Below, in pieces: positions 1 to 11,481 of a stretch of 64,000 bases of DNA; position 1 is the stretch's first letter, and every line of letters starts with the position of its first letter. Location: positions 12,758,632 to 12,822,631 of the forward strand of contig NC_087377.1 in assembly GCF_963675165.1 (NCBI RefSeq), in the 5' to 3' direction. The notes under the pieces were generated by a model. It worked only from the letters and a program-made list of their open reading frames with translations, ran no database searches and had not been told where the DNA came from. A program made the position numbers and the translations under genes. Origin of the DNA: Halichondria panicea. Taxonomy: Eukaryota; Porifera; Demospongiae; Suberitida; Halichondriidae.

Positions 1-173
1 GGGGGTGGTCAGTTGCTAGGTAACGAAGATGGTGTAAAGATACCTCTGGGGTCTGCGCTACCTGTAGGAAATAGTTACAAGTGATTTCAATGTATGGTTC
101 ATGACATATGAATTTTGAAAGAAAATTGTTATTTATTCTGTATTTTCTTGTTTTAATTAAAACGGGGAAAGGG
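1..173 (-). mobile_element. piggyBac-type terminal fragment, TTAA-flanked
   Basis: The stretch ends in GGGGAAAGGG directly followed by TTAA at 174-177. It is repeated in inverted orientation near the right edge of the window (63165-63340), where TTAA precedes CCCTTTCCCC. TTAA target sites and CCC termini are typical of piggyBac-type elements. The body extends left of the window, so the other end is not visible and no coding region is seen. Confidence 0.6.
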
Positions 174-229
174 TTAACTATTACTGAAGAGCTTCCCAAA
201 ATAATGTAGACACACTGTGATAGACTATA

Positions 230-712
230 TTAGTCTCATGGATCAGCCCCCTCCTGAGAAGGGGTCTGAGCACTCTTGATGTAGTTTTGTTGCACACGCT
301 GGAATTCCAGCGGCTCAATCAGATTGACTTATTCTATTCAGGTGATATTATAGGAGGCAATAAAGAACTGCACGTTGCTCAACGCATTTGGATAATCATT
401 AACGCATGCATTACGCATGGTAAACGCTTCATACATAGACGCTGCTACAAAGCATAAGCAAGCCAAGCAGGGGTCCTTGGGCACAGAGAGTTAGCACCAC
501 AGGCAAAAGACATACATGTAATAGATTGAAGCACCTTCTTCAGAAATAGAGAGATGCCTGCGCTTGACACTTTGTACAATTAACAAATACGCGGGGGTGT
601 AAGGTCAGGAATTGATTACATTCTATTGGTCTGGCACATTCCACTGTGAAATGACCTCAAGACAAGAAGTGCTCAGACCCTTTCTCAGGAGGGGGCTGAT
701 CCATGAGACTAA
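230..712. mobile_element. Foldback/MITE with ~42-bp terminal inverted repeats
   Basis: About 42 bp at 231-272 recur as reverse complement at 669-710 with only one or two mismatches. The element is bounded by TA on both sides, as expected of a TA-target miniature inverted-repeat element. The interior has no long reading frame. It ends only 8 bp before the next MITE. Confidence 0.7.
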
Positions 713-719
713 GACTATA

Positions 720-949
720 TACCGTATAGCGCGAAATTTTCGAGGGGCTTAATTTTCGTGGATTTCGTGGGTTAGCAATCCTACACGAAAATTAAGTCCA
801 CGAAAATCGTTCTTTACCTGCTATAACATGCAAGATTTAAAGGCGTGGCTTCCGGTAAGCAGTCATTCCGCGAACATTGTGCAACGAAATGGCTTTTAGA
901 GGCCAATCCACGAAATATAAGTGCCTCGAAAATTTCGCACTATACGGTA
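720..949. mobile_element. MITE, TACCGTATA family, copy 1
   Basis: The terminal inverted repeats are about 26 bp and begin TACCGTATAGCGCGAAATTT; the right end is the mirror image. TA dinucleotides at the tips suit a Tc1/mariner-type target site. Relatives with the same first nine bases lie at 47046-47644 and 55947-56159, and fragments occur near 50870-50910 and 53884-53910. Confidence 0.7.
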
Positions 950-1070
950 TGCAAAATAACCTAGATACAGATCGGATTGCATTTATAACTTTGAGCTGTT
1001 TCTAAGTTGTAGGCTGAGTCAGTAATTATGTGTCGGAACCCCCTATACTTCTGTATATACCATTCTCAAA

Positions 1071-1078
1071 CACACACG

Positions 1079-1127
<49 letters not shown>
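1071..1127. repeat. (CA)n microsatellite reaching into a splice acceptor
   Basis: An almost pure CA run ends in CACAG, which is also the 3' splice site of the first visible Death-domain exon (1128). Confidence 0.85.
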
Positions 1128-2799
<1,672 letters not shown>

Positions 2800-3393
2800 G
2801 TAAGTTGATTGAATGCACAAAACATGCGCCCATGCATGTAACTAATTACCACTACAATATTACAAAGTTGTTAATTGTGGGCAAACCTTAATCCAACGAA
2901 GGGATGGTGGTGTCAGTAGGTGCATCAGGGACATTCCATCAACACAAAAAATGAGCACCCCCTCCGATTTCAACGAAACCTGGTATATACATACCTTACC
3001 ATAAGTTATATAACCACACCCAATTTTAGCCCTATATGTCGTATGGCTTCTTAGTTACGAGCCCTTGAAAATTCACCAAAACAAAAAAATATCGGTGACC
3101 CACCTATGCTTCTTAGAGCATAACTTCTGCCATGATTAATTATGACAGATAAAAACTGTACCGCCGTACTCCCTATGATATGACCTTTCCGGTGACATGC
3201 TTAAAGGGGGTGGGCACTCATTAAAGGGTCAAAGGTCATTATCGTAACCTCTAATTAAGCATTACTCAAAAATGGCATCTTTTTTTTCCTTTTTTTTACC
3301 AAACTAGTCTTTAGGTACTATTTCCCGGCTTGTATAACTTTTGTGATGGGATCTTTATGGGATCAGAAGATATGGACTTTGCAATACAAGTTG
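2800..3393. other. Non-coding; first ~125 bp duplicated at 42484-42596
   Basis: The first stretch after exon C matches the intron after the second exon C copy and loses similarity near GTGTCAGTAGG, which marks a duplication breakpoint. The remainder (about 2930-3390) has no recognisable gene or repeat. Confidence 0.6.
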
Positions 3394-3486
3394 TAGCCTC
3401 GATCCCAGGCCAATCCGTCTCCAATTGAACGTTAGGTCGCCTACTAGGCCTGGTATTGATTGTATTCGGGCGTGATCTGGGCGTGG
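3394..3486. mobile_element. Single terminus of a TAGCCTCG (Mutator-like) element
   Basis: It starts TAGCCTCGATCCCAGGCC and continues with a second AGGCCTGGTA block about 50 bp inside. This is the same layout as the 84-bp terminus of the complete element at 52707-53802. No partner terminus was found nearby. The helicase pseudogene to its right abuts it. Confidence 0.5.
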
Positions 3487-3529
3487 TTTTTTAATACATA
3501 AAACAAATTGACTCTGTGGTACAACAAAA

Positions 3530-3960
3530 AATGAATCCTCCAACAGTGGTCTTCAACAACAGCCTCTGGGGCAGTATACAGCAGGAAATACTTCCCAGAA
3601 GACACTTCTTTGTCAGTGGCAACCAAATCTTTGTCGATTCCTTTATTGCTACTGAGGATGGCAGCAGAAACACCTCTATTGTTTAGACTCCTGACCTGGT
3701 CAATCATGAGTCTCATGATGAGAGATACAAAGGGAGAGACAATTATTAACAAGAACAACACTTTTGTCAACAGGAGGAGCCTTGGTCCTACCTAGCTTGT
3801 AGTCCATTAAAAAGGGTAGCAACTGATATAGCAGAGAGACTTGCCATACCCCGTTGGGAACCAGATAAACACGTACGTCCCTTCCCTCAAACAGGAGCTT
3901 GAGAGCCTGGACCTATTCTGCCATGAGAGTGAGGCCATCTTGCTTCAAACAAGACAACGC
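3530..3960 (-). pseudogene. RecQ-like DNA helicase fragment, frameshifted
   Basis: Read on the minus strand, the fragment shows helicase landmarks in order but in changing frames. The Walker A loop TGYGKS is at 3854-3837. Next come a motif-Ia-like VSPFVSLI, then RGVSAAILSSNK and FLLYTAPEA. These are the marks of the RecQ superfamily-2 helicase core. Stops and frame changes separate the Walker A segment from the rest, and the DExH box and second RecA lobe are absent, so no working helicase can be made. The fragment's 3' end abuts a TAGCCTCG terminus, so it may have been carried by that element. Identification rests on motifs read by eye. Confidence 0.65.
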
Positions 3961-3981
3961 GTTGCATGCCATAGCTATAAT

Positions 3982-4023
3982 AAATATAGGCCAACATGCA
4001 TGGCTGCATGTTGGCCTATATTT
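3982..4023. repeat. Perfect 19-bp hairpin with 4-base loop
   Basis: Arms 3982-4000 and 4005-4023 are exact reverse complements around TGGC. There is no T-run or coding context, and it stands alone just upstream of the decayed helicase fragment. Confidence 0.85.
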
Positions 4024-4061
4024 ACATGTGGTAAGAGTCACTAGTAGTTAAGTGAGAGTTT

Positions 4062-4290
4062 AGGCCCTGATAAATTATGCTGGGAATAATTTTTAACATA
4101 ATAATTATGTCCAAAGGCATCAATGTTGACTCTTGGTAAAGATCATTTCATTAAGTTTTGCATAACGACGTCCTAATTCTGAAGGTGCATGATCAATACA
4201 GCAAGACAATAATTGTGTCAGTTGTGTGCTGGGTTTACGTTACCTCTTAATAATAGACGTAAGATAGGCTTCACTCTACCTATAATCAGC
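4062..4290 (+). mobile_element. GGCCCTGATAAAT-family MITE, 5' part only
   Basis: The sequence starts AGGCCCTGATAAATTATGCT and continues like the complete family member at 57296-57612, including TTTGCATAACGA and a later GTGTCAGTTGTGTGCTGGG. The right terminus is missing. Confidence 0.6.
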
Positions 4291-4730
4291 TCAATAGTGT
4301 CTAAAAAGTATATGTAGTACATATTCACTCGTGAACATACACAAGATGAATAGCTATGCTCATACCGATAACCATCATTATTTGAACTTTACAGCAAATA
4401 ATTTAAGTGATACAATTGGCATGGTGCAAGACTACAATAAAAAAATGAGGTACAACCGTCTTTTTAGGTGAAACTGGTGCATCAGATGGAAGTGATTTTT
4501 TTATCGATATATATTATAATTATATACATGCATACTCAAATTTTGTTGAGGTGATCTTTCCATGATTATTATTGTCACTTGTGATGATAGAACTCCTATA
4601 GATCTCCCTCCCTGAGAGTTGGTATGATATAGGTATGTACCAATGAGTTATTATGACTTGGTGCCATCAATAATAATTATTGATACAAACGTGCTATCTG
4701 TTCGATATTAGTAAGCCAGTACCACAAAGA
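4291..4730. other. AT-rich, nothing recognised
   Basis: No supported reading frame, exon or inverted repeat was seen. Confidence 0.5.
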
Positions 4731-5068
4731 GCTGTAATTCCACTGCAATAGCTTTAGGATCATGTAGAACAGTGTCAAAAGCTTTCTTAAAATCTAGAAG
4801 TTCTCTAGCCTCAATTCCAAGCTGCAATACATCGATCAGTATACTAACTTAAAATCGAGACTAGAGGACAGTTTGCCTCATGCAGGTTCCCCTATACATG
4901 AGACATTTTTCGTTCGTAACTCCTCTCTGTAATTCCCATGTTCCACTGCAATAACTTTAGGATCATATACAACAGTGTTAAAAGCTTTCTTAAAATCTAG
5001 AAATTCTCTAGCCTCATTTCCAAGCTGCAATACATCAGTACACTAACTTGAAATCGAGACTAGAGGAC
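4731..5068 (-). pseudogene. LINE-type reverse transcriptase scrap, duplicated in tandem
   Basis: Two copies of a ~140-bp stretch (about 4731-4871 and 4929-5068) lie head to tail. On the minus strand the left copy reads LLDFKKAFDTVLHDP, the A-box of LINE reverse transcriptases that normally reads DFSKAFDTV.HD; this is at 4794-4757. The right copy reads DFKKAFNTVVYDP. The second catalytic box (YADD-type) is absent and both copies are too short to be active. The family assignment rests on this one motif. The duplication itself is plain in the sequence. Confidence 0.6.
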
Positions 5069-5329
5069 ATTTTTCGTTTGTAACTCCTCTCGATCCGGTT
5101 CCTTTCCAATTATCAGCCTCCGTGGTTACGAGAGATCGAGTTCCTGGTCCACCTCCCCACAGAGGAGAGACAACCACATCCATATATCTGCTACCAGCCA
5201 ACAAAATTGCATGACCCTTTATCATCTAATAATTATGTCCATCAAATGATGGTTATAGATTGCATGACCCTTTATCAGACCTTGTCTCACTTGATGTTTA
5301 TTGTGTAGTGGGTCTTTACCTGCTGTTTT
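5069..5329. other. Nothing recognised
   Basis: Non-coding sequence with a short local repeat of ATTGCATGACCCTTTATCA-like sequence around 5207-5276. Confidence 0.45.
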
Positions 5330-5385
5330 TTGTCGATGAGGCCCCCACGTGGAGGGAGCTGGGAGATCATCTCATGCTCAGTAAG
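5330..5385 (+). pseudogene. Death-domain exon scrap
   Basis: The frame reads VDEAPTWRELGDHLMLS. It resembles the RPTWRELAGHL helix of the Death domain encoded at 1434-1599, but the rest of the domain is missing. It is probably a remnant of a second Death-domain gene or of a diverged duplicate. Confidence 0.45.
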
Positions 5386-5893
5386 ATTCTCTAAATAAGC
5401 GACACTTGAACATTTCTCCCATAATTATAGCACAAAGCTTATATACATTTTTGTTGTGTACATTAAAACTCTACTTTTGCAAAATGTAATAAAAGTGTCG
5501 CTTTAAATTAAATCGAGGTTTTACGGTACATGCATGTATACATACGTGTACCTACATTGCAACCACAGTATATGCATGAATCATCTTTAATTATTGGTTC
5601 TCATTTTAGTTGTTTCCTTTTAATGGAACTACACCCCCCTCCCCTACACACTGTACAGTTATTAGAGCTACGATTGATGATTCATGCTTAGTGTAGTGGT
5701 CTTTACCGTCTGTTATGGCCAGTACCAAATCTACCCACCCTAGCAGAATGTGCATATTGGTTGACAGATGCTTACCGTTTACAAACCTTTCAATGGACTA
5801 CCTTAAGATTAAGATACATGTGCATATCCTAATAGTTTTAGCAGTCTTAATCTTGCTGTTGCTGTGATATCGATGTGTGTGTGTGTGTGTGTA
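5386..5893. other. Nothing recognised
   Basis: AT-rich spacer ending in a short TG run (5875-5892) that leads into the first HEAT pseudo-exon. Confidence 0.45.
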
Positions 5894-6209
5894 GGTGGAC
5901 TTCTACATCTCCCATGCAGAGCTATAGGCGTCCAACCATGCAGTGAGAGAGGCATGCAGTCTGCATCTGTACTGCAGAGCTGGGCACTAAGGTTGATGGA
6001 TGGTCATGTGATAGTGCCTGTGTAACCTATATCCTCTAAACTTCTTTTTGAGGTCTCATAACTTTTCTAGCTTAGTAGCTAGCTAGCACACATAATTATG
6101 TTTACACATTACAGCTCAGCAACCCCCCCCCCCCCACACACACACACACACACTCACACACAGATGAAAGGATTGTCTGAGACCGTACGTGGGACGACTG
6201 GTGAGTGTA

Positions 6210-7719
6210 CACTGCAAAAAATTTTGTTTGAAACTACATTGCATAGTCGTTTTAACACTATTCTTAAACAGTTGAATCAACTTAATATTTAGTAAAATAA
6301 AAAGACAACGTTAAAATAATCAGTATATGTAGTTTTAACTTAAAATATTGTAGAATCACACAATGTCTTTTATTTCTACAATAATTTACATAGAATCTAT
6401 TATTAATATCTTAAATCAAACTAACAAACTCATTTTGATTAAATTATATTTGAAACTCTATCATGCAGCATGTTAGAATACAATATATAAATTTAGATTT
6501 AACAATAATAATATTTGTTCTAACACAGGCACACATAATTATAATTATATACAATCAATATTTTTAACAATCCATTTATAATAGCATGAGTGATGTGAAA
6601 TTATATACAGTCATGAACATTGTAAGGAAATGTACAAGTTTGCATAGAACCATAGATATTAGAGGACCTAGAAACTAAAATGAAATTGTGGGCGTGGCTA
6701 TGCTAAGTCTAAGATTGCGCATGCTCAGTAGATCTAGAGCTGTGAAACCATGTGCTCCAAGAAAAGAGAAGACGATTACCCTTTCTATATGCTGGACATT
6801 TGCTGCTATAAATCTGACTGTGATGATACTTCTGTGAGAGGTGAGGGACAGACATGAAGTGTTCTCAACAGTATAATTATAAGACTTTAATAGGTATGAC
6901 TGTGACTACACCAAGTGGATGATGATACTTCTGTGAGAGGTGAGGGACAAACATAAAGTGTCTAGTTTTCTGGTGAACACTGTCACTGTCAATATACCTC
7001 TAAGCATATACTTTTTCCTACAGAAATTCCTTAAACTGGCAAGCTTGACATGCGAGAACAAACGAAACAAACAGACGAATGGATAGAAGTGGCGTCATTG
7101 TTGGATATCCTCTTGGTGATTGATAATACACGGTAATAATTAATATCAATAACAATGATGTATTTACTATTATAGGTGGACTCTGCGTGGTCAAGAGTGA
7201 TCGGTCTGCTATACTTGTGAGTCCAGTATGTTACACCAAGAAGAACTATTCCTTGGGCTAATTAATTTAAAACTGTCCTTCTAATTTAACATTGTATACC
7301 ATTGTCTCACTCAGTTGTCACGAACGTTTCCTATCACTATTTTTGTATTAACATGTTATTTATTGAATTGAATAATAATTGTTATACCGATTCATTTGTA
7401 AATCGTTGTTTTAGGAATTTATTTAGCTATAATGAGTCTTATTTATTATAATAAGTATTTTCTTAATGGTTGTTTTAATGTATGGCTTAAGTAGATTTGA
7501 CAATAAAACACAATAGTTTTAACCTAGCAATAATAATGTTAAAACTACATTTATACATTAATACTTATAAGTATTTTTAAATAGTTGTTATAATTATTAC
7601 ATAAAAGTTGAATTGACGCTTTTTGTACTTCGTTAAAGCTACATTAATAAATGTCACCTCAGTTTCAATTGTTTTGACCATTAAAAAAATTGTTAAATTG
7701 ATTAATTTTTTTTGTAGTG
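6210..7719. mobile_element. Non-autonomous element with CACTG/CACTA termini
   Basis: The left end CACTGCAAAAAATTTTG is mirrored by a right end whose reverse complement is CACTACAAAAAAAATT. TA flanks both sides. The very AT-rich interior carries many degenerate TTTTAAC/GTTAAAA subterminal motifs. An internal ~40-bp direct repeat lies at 6817-6860 and 6917-6960. No transposase is present. CACTR tips and subterminal repeats suggest the EnSpm/CACTA group, but this is tentative. Confidence 0.5.
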
Positions 7720-8118
7720 TACTGTTGGAGTGTTTCCATTGCGATGTGTAGAGCTGTGGTGTAGTGGGTATGGGATAAATAGTTGTGGTAAAGTTTTCAT
7801 GGTTGAACACTAAATATTGCTCAACCAAACAGTCAACTATAAACTTTAAATCAAATTACTGATAAATAGCTAGCTGGGTTCCATGGCACTCTGGGATCCC
7901 CCTCTGTGATCCGCCACTGCCTAAGAAAATGTTTACTCGCTTCCTACATGCTGTTATTTCAGTATCAGCAGGCTACAACCAGAATCAGCCATGATTAAAT
8001 ATTTTGGTGGGTATGATGTATTGTGCATGTGCAACACCAGGCAGGTACGGGAAACTTGTCTTGACTCGATCCTTTTTACTCCCTTCTACAGAGTGCTCAG
8101 AGGCTACCCGGCTATGAC

Positions 8119-8688
8119 TAGCCTCGAGACCAGGCCGATTAAAATACGGCCTGGTCTCTATTGCATGGGTGATAGTGCACATGCGCGAACTGAGTTACCC
8201 AGAATCTGGGTAACTCGTATACTTTATAGTAAATCTTTGTAAAATTATACCGTAAACTAGTTTGTTTACTAGTACGTTTCTTTCTGTATTAATTTTAACA
8301 AATACTTGTCTCCTGTGAAGTTATGGCTTATGCTCTCTATTGCGTTGTCGAGAAGGCTTGCTAGCTAGCTGTGGCCCTCTATGGTGTTGTCGAGAAGGCT
8401 TGCATCTAGTCTGAAGCCAGAAGAAGCTCTCATTTGTACAGAAACCAAGTTCAAAACATCACATTACCATCCAACCATTATAGAGGTAGATGAGAGCCTC
8501 TTCTGGTTTCAGACTAGTGTGCAAGCCTTCTCGACAATACCATAGAGGGCCACAGCTAGCTAGCTAGGCTACAAAGCTTCATATACATAGTAGATAGTAC
8601 ATGGGCGTGTATGGACCACGCCTATGATTAATTATTACACATGCAATATATACCAGGCCGTATTTTAATCGGCCTGGATTCGAGGCTA
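8119..8688. mobile_element. Mutator-like MITE with 9-bp target duplication and nested foldback
   Basis: Termini of about 37 bp start TAGCCTCG and contain ACCAGGCCG and CGGCCTGGT blocks. They are inverted at 8119-8160 and 8647-8688. Both outer flanks read GGCTATGAC (8110-8118 and 8689-8697), an exact 9-bp target site duplication as in Mutator-like elements. A second inverted repeat of about 75 bp (8361-8433 against 8490-8568) is nested inside, so the element folds as a double hairpin. No coding region is present. Confidence 0.75.
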
Positions 8689-10098
8689 GGCTATGACCAG
8701 CTCGGCAATGTGTGAGTGTGTGTGTGTGCGTGTGTGTGTGCGTGCGTGCGTGTGTGGCGCTTGTGTGTGGCCAGCTCGGCAATTTGGTGAGTGTGTGTAC
8801 AGTCATTAGTGAGAGTATTGTGGCTAATGAGTATTGGTTTAGGTTGGTATTGTAACTACTACTTTCAAGTTAAACAAATCACTTTTAGGTTCAGATATCA
8901 TGTTTTCAGTAGCACACGTAAATATGTTCACACATTACAGCTCAACAATTCAACCCACCCCCAACACACACACACACACACACACACAGGTGAAGGATTG
9001 TCTGAAACCGTACGTGGGGACAGGTGAGCTTACTGTTGTTATTGTATATAGTGTTTCTATGACGATGTGGAGGATAAAGGTGACAAAGGTGTAATAGCAT
9101 CAATATGCCCTACATTGACGTCCTTTTTCAGAATAGTAGTAGCAAAAAATTATCTCTTGTTGTATTGTACATTTGTAACATAACTGAAGATTCAACATAA
9201 TCTTCTAGATGTGAAAGAGTCATTTAAAAGAGAAAAAACACATTCAGCAGCAGCAGAGGATCGTCCTATTTGTACTGAATTCACCAAATTTCAAAATTTT
9301 AACCCTATTATGCCCCAAATTATGCCGGCATAATTTGCCAGGGCCTATTTTTGTGTGATGTATAATAATTATGTGCAATAGCAATTTAAACCAAATCTAA
9401 TCTAGCTTATGCTCCCCCTCCAGTTTTCTTCTCCTGCTTGGAGAGCTGAGTGGTGTGTGTGTGTGTGCATGACTGAGTGTCCTCCTTCCTCCCCCTCTGT
9501 GCTGAGACACTACAGCACAAACACTACCCTCAACACCTCAACCTCGATCTGGAGACACTGCTCAAACTGGTGATAAAAGGATACTCATTGTATCATTCAG
9601 TATGACCACAGAGGAGGTTCGACATGCGTGTACAAATCACTATATAATAAGTTTAGTGCAGGTAAAAAAATACACTAGCACTTGTATGCATGTCGGACGT
9701 CCTCTGGTGATGACCCTATGCTCTCTATGTCTATAAATTTACTTTAGTGTGATGTATGTTGTACTATCGATAGCGTGGATTGAAATTTCTTGGACAGCTA
9801 GATCACCTAAATTTCCTTAAAAGCTGACGTAAGAAACTTTCTCCATAATAATTATTATTTGTGTAATTTTACTGTGACTATACATAACTTATTTGAGTGT
9901 GTTTCCTAATTTAAGCTATTTCAATAGATAATGAATCTACATACTCTACTTATTACAAGTATGCTCCCCCTCCACCACACACACAGAGCAGTGACAATGC
10001 CTGGTGGTGCAGTCTGCTGGAGTGGACTGTCTCACCTCACTCTGTCAGCTGCTAGGGAGAATGATCCTCAGAGGGAGAATAGAACAACACAATCCAAT

Positions 10099-10306
10099 GT
10101 GAGTCTTTGAATAATGTCTATATACGTAGCTACGTACATGACTTAAGCCAACAACTCAAAGCCTATAAGACAACTGTCAAATCATATAGTGTCATTCAGG
10201 ATTCCTTTGTGCATGCATATCAGATCGACGTTTGCCACTAGTTGATAATTAAGACCTAATTGTTAAGTACATGGGAAAATGCCTCGGAGACGGTATACTA
10301 TGGGAC
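10099..10306. other. Spacer between HEAT pseudogene and Harbinger element
   Basis: The first part is residual intron after the last HEAT pseudo-exon (GTGAGT donor at 10099). Nothing else was recognised. Confidence 0.45.
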
Positions 10307-10309
10307 TTA

Positions 10310-10326
10310 AGCCCTGTTTACACGCA
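10310..10326 (+). repeat. Harbinger left terminal inverted repeat
   Basis: Exact complement of 13780-13796, preceded by the TTA target duplication. Confidence 0.9.
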
Positions 10327-10541
10327 GCATCTAATGCGCATTGTAAAGCGCATTACTACTAACGAGGTCTAGTCTAAACGCACTAATGCGCTATCAAAAC
10401 CGGCTTACGTAAACCGCCTACCTGATGTGGTTTGAAGCCGGATCAATGCGGTTTAGACAGTAGTGTAAACAGCTGCAAGCGCATTAAAGGAATGCAAAGA
10501 ATTCATTTGTGGCATAAGAAGTCCTATAAGAAGAGAAGACA

Positions 10542-11405
10542 ATGAACAGAGGCACATACTGGAGTGACAATGAAATGAAGGCACTAATAGCTATCTGGGG
10601 AGCTAGTGACTTGCAGCAGCAACTGGACGGAGCTGTAAGAAATAAAGTAATTTACGAAAAAATAGCACAAGAAATGAAGAAAAAGGAATATGAAAGAGAC
10701 TGGACGCAATGTAGGATAAAAATTAAAAACTTAAAAACAAACTACAAAAAAGTAAAGGATAGCAATAACAAGACTGGGGAAAGGAGGAAAACATGTAAGT
10801 TTTATGACGAGCTGGATAGGATTCTGGGGCACCGACCAGCCTCCGCTCCATCTTTCCTCGTTGACACAAGCTCTGAGATGGAGGAAAGGGTGGATGAGAT
10901 TGTGGAGGATACAGACGGTACAATAATTATAATGATACACTTGATACTTATCTTAAATTTATTAACACAGATGGCAGTCAAATTCAGCCACAGTTTCCAG
11001 TGGAGAGTGCCGGTGCTGTGGCCAATACTGAAGGAGAGGCCAGTACCTCTGAAAAGGAGAAAACAGATGAATGTAAGTTCATAGAAAACATACAAGTGCA
11101 CACACTTAAAATCTACACACACAGGTGCTCCCCCTAAAACAAAAAACCCCAGAAAAAACAAGACAGAAAAGGCTATGGAGAGGCAGACGGAGACATTCTT
11201 AAGCTACCAGAGAGAAGCAGAGGAAAGATTTGAAAAAAGAGAGGAAGAAAGATGGGATAAAGAGAGAAAATTAGAAGACGTGAGAAGAAAGGAGGAACAG
11301 GCACACCAACTACAGATGATGCAAATGCTTGGACAGATGATACAGCAGCCAAGACAGTACTTCCCGCCACCATCACAATCATTTAACCAAGACTCGAATT
11401 ACTAA
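10542..11405 (+). CDS. Myb/SANT-like DNA-binding protein of the Harbinger element
   Basis: Three exons splice in frame to a 252-residue protein: 10542-10917, 10971-11072 and 11125-11405, with GT-AG borders and phase 1 at both joints. Residues 1-95 form a trihelix/MADF-like Myb domain (start MNRGTYWSDNEMKALIAIW, then WTQCRIKIKNLKTNYKKVKD). A linker follows, then a highly charged coiled-coil segment (about 180-225, EERFEKREEERWDKERK) and a Gln-rich tail. In Harbinger systems this partner protein binds the element's ends and carries the transposase into the nucleus; that role is taken from the family. The start is the first ATG of the domain, shortly inside the left terminus. Reading without splicing would give a shorter, less plausible tail, so I prefer the spliced model. 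This gene appears intact, unlike the transposase. Confidence 0.8.
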
Positions 11406-11481
11406 CTTCAATAATCAAACGTTATAATTATAATCATAGTATTACAGTCCTTATTACATATAATTATACGTCACATTAATA

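Larger units (their letters stand above)
5894..10098 (+). pseudogene. Decayed HEAT-repeat protein gene
   Basis: Scattered exon remains follow the order of a conserved eukaryotic HEAT/ARM-repeat protein. At 5894-5995 SNHAVREA and AELGTKVDG-like residues are readable only with frame changes. A KPYVGT-type exon occurs twice (6164-6202 and 8987-9021), each with a GT donor. Exon 9424-9569 matches the exon at 51179-51320 but is 4 bp longer, including a TG-run slip that shifts frame. Exon 9987-10098 matches 51825-51934 but is 2 bp longer and also shifted. The 84-bp exon found at 51576 in the other copy is missing. A CACTG-ended element (6210-7719) and a Mutator-like element (8119-8688) interrupt it. 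It is a non-functional duplicate of the locus at 51179-52583. Confidence 0.75.

Noticed and set aside
10723-11161. Minus frames opposite the Myb-like gene
   Set aside because: They are antisense to the spliced plus-strand exons, which have domain support.
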